DNA of 64,000 bases. Origin: Paenibacillus anaericanus (GTDB lineage: Bacteria; Bacillota; Bacilli; Paenibacillales; Paenibacillaceae). The notes beneath the pieces were generated by a model. It was not told the origin of the DNA. It ran no database searches and saw nothing but the letters and a program-made list of their open reading frames with translations. Location: positions 112,362 through 176,361 of the forward strand of contig NZ_RZNY01000013.1 in the NCBI RefSeq assembly GCF_003994475.1, read 5' to 3'. Positions within the stretch are counted from its first letter, which is position 1; each line of letters starts with the position of its first letter. A program made the position numbers and the translations under genes. Of this stretch, positions 8,109-18,083 are shown one piece after another.

Positions 8109-9293
8109 CTATCTTACTGTTCTTATTTCAATACGGTGCTCTTGTCGATATTCTGTAGGCGTAACGTTAAACTTTTTACGAAACACCTGTGTAAAATGCT
8201 TCACATCCTGATATCCAACCTTTTCTGATATATCGGCAAGCTTAAGCTGGGGATGAAGAAGAAGTTGCTTCGCTTGTTCCATACGCAAATGAATCACGTA
8301 TTCCTTGAAACCATAACCCGTCTTTTGTTTGAACACTTGACTAAAGTAAACAGGATTTAAATAAACAATCGAAGCGACCTTTTCCAATGTTAAGTCGGTA
8401 TTATAATAGGTTCTAATGTACTGCAATGCTACCTCGATGACTCGGCTCCCGCCTGTTGCATAATACTCAAATTCATGGGATATCGAATCCTGATGCATCC
8501 GCCGCACTTCATTAGGTATGACATCAAAGTCGTACAACACTTCGGTCTGTAGGATTTGGAAAGGTACTCTTAAATACTTTTTCAAATGAATACGGAGTTG
8601 TTCCAACATGGCCTTTATACTTTTCTCTTCATTAATCGTTATGAGACCCAATACACTTTTAGCATCAAAGCTAGTAGCAAACCCCTTACCATACGTATCC
8701 ATCATTTCAGTGAGCACGTTATCAATAATAAAATGTTCTAGATGGACTAACTTATCACTTTCCATCTTCACCATAATTAATTGAAACTTCTGGTGATTGG
8801 CTATAACTGAAGCCATATCCATGCCTCCAATATTAAGGCCCGATGCCCAGCGCTGAAACACCGCTTCACGGAGAAATTTCAAATTATTCTTTAACATTTT
8901 GGATTCCTTAACAATCTCTACTTCGCTCCCAATTTTGTCACTTAGCCTCACAATCATCTCAAGCAGCATATCCTTGCCTATCGGCTTAAGCAGATAATCC
9001 ACCGCTCCCAACCGAACCGCTTCCTTAGCATACTCAAATTCAGAATACGCGGAAATAATCACCCATTTTATATTAGGATATTTGGCTTTAGTCAGTTGCA
9101 TCAATTCAAGTCCTGTCATACCTGGCATTAGAATATCCGTCAGCACAATATCGATAGGGCGACTTCGCAGTAATTGTACGGCCTCATCTGGATTGGCTGC
9201 CAGATAGATACCGTACTTCGGATAAGCCTTCTGGATCGTTCGTTTAATACCTTCCCGAATGGCCAATTCATCATCCACGATGAGGATGTTCAT
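8109..9293 (-). CDS. YesN-type response regulator with AraC DNA-binding domain
   Basis: A response regulator of about 394 residues. The receiver domain (1-120) has the acidic pair at DDE, phospho-acceptor Asp53 in LTDILMPG, and YLLKP with the conserved lysine. A middle linker of unknown fold follows, then a C-terminal AraC double helix-turn-helix (about 290-390, ending in KKFNVTPTEYRQEH). GGGGG at 9302-9306 gives 8-base spacing to the ATG at 9293 but only 2 to the ATG at 9299, so 9293 is preferred. It overlaps the end of the sensor kinase gene, so the two are translationally linked. The expected target is the adjacent sugar importer. Confidence 0.9.
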   Translation of the reverse strand: MNILIVDDELAIREGIKRTIQKAYPKYGIYLAANPDEAVQLLRSRPIDIVLTDILMPGMTGLELMQLTKAKYPNIKWVIISAYSEFEYAKEAVRLGAVDYLLKPIGKDMLLEMIVRLSDKIGSEVEIVKESKMLKNNLKFLREAVFQRWASGLNIGGMDMASVIANHQKFQLIMVKMESDKLVHLEHFIIDNVLTEMMDTYGKGFATSFDAKSVLGLITINEEKSIKAMLEQLRIHLKKYLRVPFQILQTEVLYDFDVIPNEVRRMHQDSISHEFEYYATGGSRVIEVALQYIRTYYNTDLTLEKVASIVYLNPVYFSQVFKQKTGYGFKEYVIHLRMEQAKQLLLHPQLKLADISEKVGYQDVKHFTQVFRKKFNVTPTEYRQEHRIEIRTVR

Positions 9294-11100
9294 CTCCATA
9301 TCCCCCTTTTAAATAAATCGAAACCGGTATCGGTAGCACAACTATAACGGTTGTTCCTTCCCCTTCTTTGCTCTCAATACACACGCCATAAGCTCCCCCA
9401 AACATCATATTGATTCGGGCGTGAACATTATGTAATCCGATGCCTCTTCTCGGACGGTTTATTGGCTCCAATACCGAGTTAGGATCCATTTGCAAAGAAG
9501 CTCTAACCTGAGACAGTATTTCTTCATCCATTCCCATCCCGTTATCGGTAATTCTAATATGAAGTTCACGATGATGTTGAGTCGCAGATACCAGTAACTT
9601 ACTCGGACTACCTAGCATAGGCTCCAAACCATATTTCACAGCATTTTCGATAATCGGTTGAATGGTCACTTTCGGCAATACGACTTCAAGCCACTCCTCA
9701 TCCACTTCAATTTTCGTCTGAACTCGACCTTCTAGACGACTCTCAATAATGGTCAGATAATGCCGGATCTGCTCAAGCTCCTGACCAAGTGTGGTTTGAG
9801 AAGCCTCCTCCCAATCACTGCTGTAGCGAAACATTTGGGATAGAGCAAGGATCACTCGACTGAGTTTTTCGTTTCCCTTTTCATCTAACATCCAATAAAT
9901 CATATCTAACGTATTGTATAAAAAGTGAGGATTTACTTGAAATTGCAGCGCCTGCAATTGCGCATTCTTCTCACTAACTGACGATACTTTGATACGCTCG
10001 ATCAATTCATCCATTCGATGAACCATGCGATTAAAGGAAGAGACAAGGCTGTTGATCTCATCAAATGAGTCTACGTTCACTGAACCGCTAAAATTCCCTA
10101 ATTCAACTTTTTTCATTTCACGAATCAATAATTTTAAAGGTGAAGCAATCGTTCGCGATACAATTGAAGCTAACACCGTGGATAAGACAATGAGGACAAG
10201 AACAACAACGATTAAGTATAGTCTCGTCTGGTTGATCTCAGCGTTAAAATCACTCTTAGGTGTAAGACCGTATATTGTCCAATCTGCAAGTGAAGTTTTT
10301 GCCGCAACGATCAATTGATCTGATTTATCATCGACGATAATTGCCTGCTCATCCGTAGGCATAGGGAGTTCGGTGAATTCAGGTAGTTCATCCCCTTGCT
10401 CGCCATTGCTAGCAATCACCACGTCATTAACTCCCGTAATATATACCTTACTATCAGGACTGATACTTACATTAGATAACGCCTCTGTAATTGGGGTTGG
10501 GTCCGTCTCAATAACAATGATTCCTATAGATTTATAATCCGTGAGGTCATAAAGCTGCCGACCAAATACGAAAACCTGATCTTGCTGTAACGTGTTAATG
10601 GGTGACCTATCATACATTCCAAGCCAAACCATATTCCCTGAGGACGCTTTCAACTTGCTATACCAGTCGGTTTGCGCGTAATTAATATCAATAACACCGG
10701 CAAATTGTTTCTCATAGCTGTAGACTTTACCAGTATTCGTAATGATATGGATCCCCACAATCTCCTTGCGGGAATAGTAGGCCGCACCAATGATATTCGT
10801 AATCCATCGCTCATTGATAACCGAAACCGCCGGATTACCAGAATTCTCTTGGAGCAGCCGAGTTAACTCATAATTTCCGTTCAGCGATTTCGTGACACTA
10901 TTATAGCCCTCTAGCATGAGATCGAACAGACCCGCTGTTTGGGAAATGTTCTTCTCTGCAATGTCACTGATTTTAGAATGGATAATGCTAATCGCACGTG
11001 TATAATACAGGAAACTAACGAGGATTAGGATAACAGTCATACAAGTTAAGAAAAGCAGAAAAAGACGGCTATGAATAGAACGGAATCCTCGAGTAATCAT
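9271..11100 (-). CDS. YesM-type sensor histidine kinase
   Basis: A 609-residue membrane kinase. One membrane helix (about 12-34), an extracellular sensing region of about 260 residues resembling a dCache domain, a second helix (about 293-315), a HAMP segment, then the His_kinase motif FQVNPHFLYNTLDM with phospho-accepting His392. The ATP-binding part has PIIENAVKYGL and DNGMGM boxes. AAAGGAG lies 5 bases before ATG 11100, so an upstream in-frame start at 11154 is not used. It lies 57 bases downstream of a permease gene and overlaps its regulator. It likely senses an extracellular sugar or a ligand-loaded binding protein. Confidence 0.92.
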   Translation of the reverse strand: MITRGFRSIHSRLFLLFLTCMTVILILVSFLYYTRAISIIHSKISDIAEKNISQTAGLFDLMLEGYNSVTKSLNGNYELTRLLQENSGNPAVSVINERWITNIIGAAYYSRKEIVGIHIITNTGKVYSYEKQFAGVIDINYAQTDWYSKLKASSGNMVWLGMYDRSPINTLQQDQVFVFGRQLYDLTDYKSIGIIVIETDPTPITEALSNVSISPDSKVYITGVNDVVIASNGEQGDELPEFTELPMPTDEQAIIVDDKSDQLIVAAKTSLADWTIYGLTPKSDFNAEINQTRLYLIVVVLVLIVLSTVLASIVSRTIASPLKLLIREMKKVELGNFSGSVNVDSFDEINSLVSSFNRMVHRMDELIERIKVSSVSEKNAQLQALQFQVNPHFLYNTLDMIYWMLDEKGNEKLSRVILALSQMFRYSSDWEEASQTTLGQELEQIRHYLTIIESRLEGRVQTKIEVDEEWLEVVLPKVTIQPIIENAVKYGLEPMLGSPSKLLVSATQHHRELHIRITDNGMGMDEEILSQVRASLQMDPNSVLEPINRPRRGIGLHNVHARINMMFGGAYGVCIESKEGEGTTVIVVLPIPVSIYLKGGYGDEHPHRG

Positions 11101-11157
11101 GGTATCTCCTTTCACTCGATATGTTTCCATTTTATCACAATACCCGTCATGCAAATA

Positions 11158-12045
11158 TTACCCTTTTACAGCTCCTGCTACCATGCCCTCTGTAATTTTG
11201 TCTGCTAATAAGAAATAAACTACGATGACAGGTAGTGCACCTAATACTAGAAAAGCCCCAATAGCTCCGTAGTTTACTGAGTATTGGCTGACAAAGCTGT
11301 TCACACCAAACGGCAATGTCTTCAGTCTTTCTGCCGAAATAAATGTTGCCGCCAAGATGTATTCGTTCCATATATTAATGAAAGTTAGAATACAGACGGT
11401 CACGACCGGTGGTATAGATACTGGTAATATAATGTTCCAGTAAACCCGAAATACACTTGCACCATCCATAATCGCCGACTCTTCAATCTCTGCCGGAATC
11501 GTCTTCATGAAACCATGGAGAATGAACACAGCGATGGGAGTTTGAAAAGCAATATAAGGCAAGATGAGCGATAAATGCGTATTGAGAATGTTCATGTTTT
11601 TAAAAATAATCATGAGGGGTAATAAAGTTGCTTGCATTGGAATCATCATACCCACTAGAAACATCAGCAATAGCACTTGATCATAACGCCAACGGAAACG
11701 ACTTATTGCAAAGGCAGCCAGTGAACTGAAGATAATAACACAGATCATCGTCACCGAAGTAACGAAGAAGCTGTTCCCTAAGTAGCGGAAGTATCTCCCA
11801 CCTGCAAGGGCATTGCTGAAGTTGACCCATTGCGGTGAGTGTGGAAGTGAGAAGAAGCTTCCAGATAAAATCTCCTCATTCGTTTTGAAGGAGTATAGGA
11901 CGAGCCAGATCAACGGGTAAACCTGCGTTATTACGAGCACCGATAAGAATAGAATAACGATTCCTTTTGTAAGGGAAAATCGCTTGCGTTTCTGTTCGGG
12001 TATGACTTTCTGATTCCTAACACCCACTATACTTGGTGTATCCAT
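11158..12045 (-). CDS. Carbohydrate ABC transporter permease (MalG-like)
   Basis: A 295-residue inner permease subunit of a CUT1 sugar importer. Six hydrophobic segments are visible, the first at about 28-50. The cytoplasmic EAA loop reads EIEESAIMDGASVFRVYWNIILP, the site that contacts the ATPase. The C-terminal end GMVAGAVKG is typical of MalG-type subunits. AAGGAGG precedes the ATG. It follows the MalF-type gene by 15 bases. No ATPase gene is in the operon; such systems usually share an MsmX-type ATPase encoded elsewhere. Confidence 0.92.
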   Translation of the reverse strand: MDTPSIVGVRNQKVIPEQKRKRFSLTKGIVILFLSVLVITQVYPLIWLVLYSFKTNEEILSGSFFSLPHSPQWVNFSNALAGGRYFRYLGNSFFVTSVTMICVIIFSSLAAFAISRFRWRYDQVLLLMFLVGMMIPMQATLLPLMIIFKNMNILNTHLSLILPYIAFQTPIAVFILHGFMKTIPAEIEESAIMDGASVFRVYWNIILPVSIPPVVTVCILTFINIWNEYILAATFISAERLKTLPFGVNSFVSQYSVNYGAIGAFLVLGALPVIVVYFLLADKITEGMVAGAVKG

Positions 12046-12060
12046 ATCGATTTCCCTCCT

Positions 12061-12951
12061 TTATGAGAATCGTTTCTCTAATTTATTAAATATAAAATTA
12101 ATGATCACTGTGGCGATTAAGCATACGACAACTAGAACTGCAGCTATCGAACTACCATATCCATACTTCATGGACAAGAAAGACATATTATACATATGTG
12201 TGGAAATCACATCCGTAGCGTGAGCAGGTCCTCCGCCCGTCATGACCATAACCATATCGAACGCCTGAAGCGAACCGATAAACGCCAACACAATGGAAAT
12301 TTTAAAAATGGGGATGATCATGGGGAAGGTAATGTAACGATCTGCCTTAAAGCCTTCTGCTCCATCAATTCGTGCTGCCTCATAAATTTCAGCCGGAATA
12401 TTGGAAATTCCAGTAAACTGGATGAGCGTATGATAGCCCAAGTACTGCCACAATGCCACGAAATATAATGCAAACATAGCTACCTTTGGTTCGGTTAACC
12501 ATGATCTCGTCCATGATTCAAGTCCAACTGTCTCTAATATTTGATTCAACATCCCACCCATCGCCGCTGGATTGTAGATGGTTTTCCACAACTGGCCAAT
12601 GATAACAACGGATAGAATAACAGGCATAAAATAACTAGAAACTAAAAAGTTAGGTTTGCGAATATATCTTCGAAGAAAGATAGCTACCATCAATGCAAGC
12701 GGAATCTCCGCCATCGAGAATACTGCAAACATAAGAGTTCTCCGTACGGAAGGCCAAAATACTGGGTCCTGGAAAAATAAATTTCTGAAATTCTCAAGTC
12801 CTACAAAGGAAGATTGACCAATTCCATTCCATTCCAACAACCCGCTATATAACGATACAAGTATGGGCACGAATACAATGCCGAAATAAATTAGTGTACA
12901 CGGAAGTATAAAGGCTACAATCGTAAAACGGGAGACCTTAAGTACATTCAC
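12061..12951 (-). CDS. Carbohydrate ABC transporter permease (MalF-like)
   Basis: A 296-residue CUT1 permease with six membrane segments. The EAA loop reads EIYEAARIDGAEGFKADRYITFPMI in character. A GTG at 12951 is the likely start because AAGGAGGAG lies 9 bases upstream; the open frame runs 25 codons further upstream to an ATG with no such site. It pairs with the MalG-like gene and follows the binding-protein gene by 77 bases, a gap holding a stable hairpin at 12986-13010. The substrate is unknown. Confidence 0.9.
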   Translation of the reverse strand: MNVLKVSRFTIVAFILPCTLIYFGIVFVPILVSLYSGLLEWNGIGQSSFVGLENFRNLFFQDPVFWPSVRRTLMFAVFSMAEIPLALMVAIFLRRYIRKPNFLVSSYFMPVILSVVIIGQLWKTIYNPAAMGGMLNQILETVGLESWTRSWLTEPKVAMFALYFVALWQYLGYHTLIQFTGISNIPAEIYEAARIDGAEGFKADRYITFPMIIPIFKISIVLAFIGSLQAFDMVMVMTGGGPAHATDVISTHMYNMSFLSMKYGYGSSIAAVLVVVCLIATVIINFIFNKLEKRFS

Positions 12952-12985
12952 GCCCCATCTCCTCCTTCTGTCTATCATGATAGAG

Positions 12986-13010
12986 ATGAAGGGAACAACT
13001 AGTGTCCCCT
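12986..13010 (-). other. Intercistronic hairpin after binding-protein gene
   Basis: An inverted repeat with arms GAAGGGAAC and GTCCCCTTC around ACTAG-type bases lies between the binding protein stop (13029) and the permease start (12951). It lacks a T-run, so it is more likely an mRNA-stabilising or attenuating stem than a full terminator, which would raise binding-protein output over permeases. Confidence 0.6.
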
Positions 13011-13028
13011 TCACATCAGGTTTCAAAT

Positions 13029-14387
13029 CTATTTATTATTGTCCTCATACGCCGCTTGATGTTCTTTACCTACTTCAGCAGAATCTATCTTCTGTACGAA
13101 TAGATTTTGAATACTGTTCAAGTGAATTTGGGCTGTACCCGGATTCATCGTATTATCAAATGCCAAGTCTCCGCCTTTTACTTCTTTGAATAGACCTAGT
13201 ACCTCCATAGCCATATCGGAATAACCAGCAGCTGCAAAGTCACCGTCTACGATCTGGCCAACTCCCACAGCGCCTTTTGCTTCAAAAGCTTCTTTCGGGA
13301 AGTTCAACATGAAGTAGTTCAAGAAATCCTTCGTTTCTTGCAGATGTTCGCTATCCGCAGAGATCGCGAATGCACTACCTGGTGCTAACATAAATTCGTT
13401 TGGATCACCCTTACCGTTAATCGTTGGGAACTTAAATACTCCCACTTTCCCATTCACTGAAGATGTCTCGATCCCACCTGTTGCCCATGTTCCCATGAAA
13501 TACATAGCAGACTTTCCTGTTTTAAATAAGTTCTCGCCTGCATTGTAGTCAAAGGAAGTTGCTCCCTCTTGGAATGCTCCAGCAGCGACTAAACTTTGGA
13601 ATGCATCAACTGCTTCGGTAAAAGCAGGATCTTCAAATGTCTTCTTCTTATCTACAACATCCTGCAAGAACCCAGGACCACCATTCGTACGAAGTAGCAT
13701 ATTCATGAACAAGAAGGAACCTGTCCAGGAATCTTTTTCACCAATTGAGATCGGCGTAATGCCTTTACTCTTAAGTGTCTTAACAACCTCAAGCATTTCT
13801 TCATAAGTTGTCGGTACTTTCACACCTGCTTGTTCGAATAGTTCCTTATTGTAATAGACAACAGCAATGTTATTTCCATCTGGAAGAGCATAGGTGTTGC
13901 CATCAAAGCTATAGAAATCCAATAAACCTTCTTGGAAAGTAGCCTTCAAGCCGTTTTGATCCAACATATCATTTAATGGAGCGAACAGCTTAGCATCCAC
14001 AAAAGGCTTCATTTGTGCTGCTGGGTTTACAATGGTGATATCAGGCACTTCTTTCGATGCCGCCTGTGTTTTTAACTTCAACTTTTGTTGATCCGTGTTA
14101 AGGGAATCCAGTTCAATCGTGATGTTAGGGTGATCTGTATGATATTGATCTACTAGTTTCTTCATAATTTGATTCTTCGGATCAGTAGGGTCTGGATAAA
14201 TGTTCTGGAATGTAATCGTAACTTTCTTATCTTCAACCTTTTCTGCTGGTTTCTCAGTTGCATTTGTGGAACCTGAATTTGCGCTGCCTGTATTCTCTTT
14301 CGTCTTGGCATTGCCTCCACACGCCGCTAAACTAAGTAATAATGTAGTTGCTAGTACGAGACTTAACAATTTAGATGTCTTAACCAA
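13029..14387 (-). CDS. Extracellular sugar-binding lipoprotein of ABC transporter
   Basis: A family-1 solute-binding protein of about 452 residues, anchored by a lipobox LAAC with cysteine near residue 23. The mature part starts with a Thr/Asn/Gly/Glu linker, then ITFQNIYPDPTDPKNQ and the standard two-lobe fold including SAMYFMGTWA. Start is a TTG at 14387 with AGGGGGG about 7 bases upstream; an in-frame ATG 11 codons earlier lacks a site. It leads a minus-strand operon with two permeases, a YesM kinase and a YesN regulator. It is divergent from a second such module across 14388-14619. Confidence 0.92.
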   Translation of the reverse strand: MVKTSKLLSLVLATTLLLSLAACGGNAKTKENTGSANSGSTNATEKPAEKVEDKKVTITFQNIYPDPTDPKNQIMKKLVDQYHTDHPNITIELDSLNTDQQKLKLKTQAASKEVPDITIVNPAAQMKPFVDAKLFAPLNDMLDQNGLKATFQEGLLDFYSFDGNTYALPDGNNIAVVYYNKELFEQAGVKVPTTYEEMLEVVKTLKSKGITPISIGEKDSWTGSFLFMNMLLRTNGGPGFLQDVVDKKKTFEDPAFTEAVDAFQSLVAAGAFQEGATSFDYNAGENLFKTGKSAMYFMGTWATGGIETSSVNGKVGVFKFPTINGKGDPNEFMLAPGSAFAISADSEHLQETKDFLNYFMLNFPKEAFEAKGAVGVGQIVDGDFAAAGYSDMAMEVLGLFKEVKGGDLAFDNTMNPGTAQIHLNSIQNLFVQKIDSAEVGKEHQAAYEDNNK

Positions 14388-14534
14388 TTTTATTCCCCCC
14401 TTGTAAATGCTTACCTTCATTATGGAGGCGATTACATCCCTTGGGGAGGTGTGATATTAAGGAGTTAGGTTTGTTTTATTCAGATATGCTGGATGGGATT
14501 GTAAACCGTAACGGGCCGTTTATAGTACAATGGG

Positions 14535-14563
14535 TTACATATAACAGTACAAGTACATATAAT
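14535..14563 (+). promoter_or_regulatory. Predicted sigma-A promoter for plus-strand YesM kinase
   Basis: TTACAT at 14535-14540 and TATAAT at 14558-14563 are separated by 17 bases, 57 bases before the kinase start. An imperfect inverted repeat (TGTAAACCG near 14500 and CGTTTATAG near 14517) lies just upstream in the shared divergent region and could be a regulator site. Confidence 0.55.
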
Positions 14564-14619
14564 TATGAGTATATTTAAGAACCATAAGTAGCCGATCTAA
14601 AGGTTAGAGGAGTAGGAGT

Positions 14620-16383
14620 ATGAAAAGGCCCAGATCACTGAGAAGTAAAATTAATGTCTATTTTATTACGATGCTCATCGTCATTTTGGGTATTTTTAGT
14701 CTCGCTATCACCCAATATTTCAAAGAGACTTTTCGTGAAAATGCGGTCAGCAACGGGGAACAAATCGTTGGACAATCGATATCAACTATGGATACTTACT
14801 TCAGTCATCTCAAGAAGATCATCCAAGTCTTAGGCAGTAATGAAAATATATTAAAAGCTGTTGAATATCGAAATTCGGTCGACGAGGTCGACTACAAATA
14901 CGAGCTAGGTAATAAGTGGACCGTCGAATATGCGATGCAGAATGCAATTGGTTATAACTATGACATCAAAGACATTATAATCATCGGAAAAGATGGTAAC
15001 GCTTTATATCATTCTGGAGGCTCTATCAGACAGGATTATAACTTTTGGGAGCAAAACTGGTTTCCGTCAATTCAAGATGATTATGCCATCGTAAATTTCT
15101 CAGGCTTACATGCACAAGACTATTATTTCAATAAGACGGATGAGCAAACGATCTCCATGTTCATTCCAGTTAAAGACTATCGAAACGTACATAAAAACTA
15201 TAATGCTACATTAATGTTTAACTTTTATGTAGATAAGATGTTTTACTCCGGGGATTTATCCTTTTCTCATGCTATCATCATCGTTGACTCACAAGACAAT
15301 ATCGTCTGGGATACTTCGAATGGCTTAAATGACGAGCAAATGAATCAATTAAAGCAGCAACTTACCGATGATAAAGGTAGCTTTATTGTTGATCAGACGG
15401 ACTCGAATACATCCCCCTACTCTGTTGTGTACGATACTTCACGGATCACAGGTTGGAAAAATATCGGTCTGAAATCACTTGATGAAGTGGATCGCCACAT
15501 TCATGTGTTGATGATGTTCTCTTTATATTCCGTACTGGCTACCATCGCAGCCGTATTGATCTCATCGATGATCATTTCGAAAAGTATTACGAAACCGATT
15601 ACAAAGCTAGCTCAGAAATTCAAAAGGATTCCATCAGAAAGTTTAGATATAGATTTATACGATGACAGCACCAAGGAAATTCTCATTCTATCCACCACGG
15701 CAAACAAAATGATTCAGAAACTCCATGATCTTAATCTAGAGGTTTTACTGGAGCAAGCCAGTGCCAAAGACGCCCAAGTACGGGCACTACAGCATCAAAT
15801 CAATCCGCATTTCCTGAATAATACATTGCAAAATATTAAAGCTTTAGCCTTAAGTAATGACTCCCAAGCGATTTCGGAAATATCAACAATTCTAGGTAAA
15901 ATGTTGACATATTCCATATACCAGCCGTATGAAATGGTTGAATTGCACCGAGAGATTCATCATGCGGAAAATTTTATTAAAATTCAAATGTATAGATATC
16001 CGGGCATGTTTGATTACGAGGTCGCTTGTCCCGAAGATTTATCGAGTGTAAAAGTTCCTAAATTGATACTCCAGCCGATTGTAGAAAATGCAATCCAGCA
16101 TGGGATTTTAAAGAAGGGTCACGGATATATTGTGATTTCGATTCAAGAAGAACAAGAAAATATATTTATATCAGTCATTGATAATGGCGGAGGTATTTCA
16201 ACGGAGAAAAAAGAACAGCTGCAAAATGAACTGAAGCACAATCAAGTTGGAAGTAAATCAAGCAGTATCGGACTCGCTAACATTCACGAAAGAGTTAAAA
16301 TCACCTATGGAGGACACTACGGTATCCGTATTACCTCAGAATATGGCAAACATACAACGATATCTATTGTTATTCCAAAATAA
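14620..16383 (+). CDS. YesM-type sensor histidine kinase
   Basis: A 587-residue kinase with membrane helices at about 13-33 and 295-319 flanking an extracellular domain of about 260 residues. A HAMP segment follows (KSITKPITKLAQKF), then the phospho-acceptor motif HQINPHFLNNTLQNI with His397, and ATPase boxes PIVENAIQHGI and DNGGGIS. GAGGAGTAGGAG precedes the ATG. It is 32 bases ahead of its AraC-type regulator. Its sensing domain differs clearly from that of the minus-strand kinase nearby, so the pair is not a recent duplicate. Confidence 0.92.
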   Translation: MKRPRSLRSKINVYFITMLIVILGIFSLAITQYFKETFRENAVSNGEQIVGQSISTMDTYFSHLKKIIQVLGSNENILKAVEYRNSVDEVDYKYELGNKWTVEYAMQNAIGYNYDIKDIIIIGKDGNALYHSGGSIRQDYNFWEQNWFPSIQDDYAIVNFSGLHAQDYYFNKTDEQTISMFIPVKDYRNVHKNYNATLMFNFYVDKMFYSGDLSFSHAIIIVDSQDNIVWDTSNGLNDEQMNQLKQQLTDDKGSFIVDQTDSNTSPYSVVYDTSRITGWKNIGLKSLDEVDRHIHVLMMFSLYSVLATIAAVLISSMIISKSITKPITKLAQKFKRIPSESLDIDLYDDSTKEILILSTTANKMIQKLHDLNLEVLLEQASAKDAQVRALQHQINPHFLNNTLQNIKALALSNDSQAISEISTILGKMLTYSIYQPYEMVELHREIHHAENFIKIQMYRYPGMFDYEVACPEDLSSVKVPKLILQPIVENAIQHGILKKGHGYIVISIQEEQENIFISVIDNGGGISTEKKEQLQNELKHNQVGSKSSSIGLANIHERVKITYGGHYGIRITSEYGKHTTISIVIPK

Positions 16384-16415
16384 CTATACTACGGTAACAA
16401 GAAAAGGGGACAGCT

Positions 16416-17996
16416 ATGATCAGCGCATTAATTGTAGATGATGAACTTTTAACGGTGCGTATGTTGGAGAATACCATTGATTGGAACTCTTACGGCATTC
16501 AAGTTATTGCAACTGCACAAAGCGGAGAACAGGCCTTAGCCCTGTATCGTAATTATCAAGTTGAGTTGATCATTACCGATATTAATATGCCCGGAATGAA
16601 TGGAATCGAGTTCATTAAACAAGTAAGAGAAATAAACAAAGAGACCCGGATTATTCTACTCAGTGGGTTTGGAGAGTTCCAGTACGCCAAACAAGCATTG
16701 AAGTATGGAGCTTCTGCTTATATTTTAAAGCCTATGGATGAGATGGAATTAGATTTGGCTTTAAAAGAAGTTATTAATGAAATTTCCTCTAACAAAAAAA
16801 CACAGAAAATGATCCAGCAAAATAAAAATATTTCTCGAAGTAGGCTGATTAAAGGGTTCATGAAAAAAATGGTCTCGGAGAACTCCCTTCACGGCATCGC
16901 CAGTGAGCTCCGTTTTCATTTTGATAATTATATGTTGTTCAGTATTAATATAGAGAATGAGACCATGAATGAATTTATGGATATTAGTAACTTGCTACAT
17001 TCTAAGAGTACCTATATTCAAGATAGTTTAAGTCATGTGCTGCTCGAGTACGGTGACAATATTATTTTGGAATTTGAAGAGGATAGCTGGTATATCCTAA
17101 TATCGCATATGGATATGGATCAGGCCCCTCATTGTGCGCAAAATATGATACGCGCATTCTTGGAAACGTTTGCAATAAAATCTAACGTATGTTTTAGTAG
17201 CATTTATCATGCAATGAACGAACTCCCTATAGCCTACGAAGAAGTAGAAAAATTGAAACGTCTAAATCAATATACAAATAACGGTTCGGTTTTAGGCCAC
17301 GGATATAACTATGAAGCTACAACATTCGATAAACTACAAATGATTGAAGATGAGAAAACGATCGTGTCCTACATTCTGAGTGGTAAGATCGTCTCGGCAC
17401 GTGAAAGATTAGTTGAAATCTTACAACATACCATTCATATCACCCCTTCTTCTCTGGATGATGTGTATGATTTTTGTTTTAATATTCTAGCTGAGATTAG
17501 GAAGTATCTACTAGAGGAAAAATATATATCTTCGATTTCCAATGTGATTATGAACGTGAATTATCAAGATTTGCTTAAGCTATCATCCATCGACCAACTC
17601 ACCAACTTTATGGTGAAAATGATAAATAGCATTAGTACTCTGGGTACTAACGGAAATTCTAGTATAAATAAGCTTGTGGAAAAGAGCATCCAGTATTTAG
17701 AGGATCACTACAGCGAGAATATTTCCTTAGAAGAGGTATGTGAATATGTAGCGATGAGCAAAAACTATTTTTGCTATTTGTTTAAACGTGAAACGGGTAA
17801 GAGTATGTGGGTCTTATTAACCGAGATCAGGATGGAGAAAGCTAGATATATGCTAGAGCATACCGATATGAAGAGTTACGAGATTTCTTATAATATCGGC
17901 TATGACAATCCAAGCTACTTTTCTAAACTCTTCAAAAAGATGCACGCCATGACGCCTAATGAATATAAGAATAAACACAGTAACATAACAAAGTAA
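16416..17996 (+). CDS. YesN-type response regulator with AraC DNA-binding domain
   Basis: A 526-residue response regulator. Receiver domain 1-120 with VDDE, phospho-acceptor Asp55 in ITDINMPG and YILKPMDE. A long middle region (about 130-420) contains a coiled-coil-like and cyclase-like segment common in the longer YesN proteins. The C-terminus (about 425-526) is an AraC pair of helix-turn-helix motifs ending in KKMHAMTPNEYKNKH. It forms an operon with the preceding kinase, and a GH31 glycosidase gene begins 87 bases downstream with its own ribosome site. It likely activates the downstream glycosidase and importer. Confidence 0.92.
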   Translation: MISALIVDDELLTVRMLENTIDWNSYGIQVIATAQSGEQALALYRNYQVELIITDINMPGMNGIEFIKQVREINKETRIILLSGFGEFQYAKQALKYGASAYILKPMDEMELDLALKEVINEISSNKKTQKMIQQNKNISRSRLIKGFMKKMVSENSLHGIASELRFHFDNYMLFSINIENETMNEFMDISNLLHSKSTYIQDSLSHVLLEYGDNIILEFEEDSWYILISHMDMDQAPHCAQNMIRAFLETFAIKSNVCFSSIYHAMNELPIAYEEVEKLKRLNQYTNNGSVLGHGYNYEATTFDKLQMIEDEKTIVSYILSGKIVSARERLVEILQHTIHITPSSLDDVYDFCFNILAEIRKYLLEEKYISSISNVIMNVNYQDLLKLSSIDQLTNFMVKMINSISTLGTNGNSSINKLVEKSIQYLEDHYSENISLEEVCEYVAMSKNYFCYLFKRETGKSMWVLLTEIRMEKARYMLEHTDMKSYEISYNIGYDNPSYFSKLFKKMHAMTPNEYKNKHSNITK

Positions 17997-18083
17997 TATA
18001 AAACGATAATATACTTCATGTAATAGTTTTTGAGTCGATGATACAATGACGACAACATATAGAAGTATAAAGGAGCGAGCTTT

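Noticed and set aside
8109..17996. Recent duplication of the two YesMN pairs
   Set aside because: The kinases share only family motifs and the regulators differ in length (394 and 526 residues).
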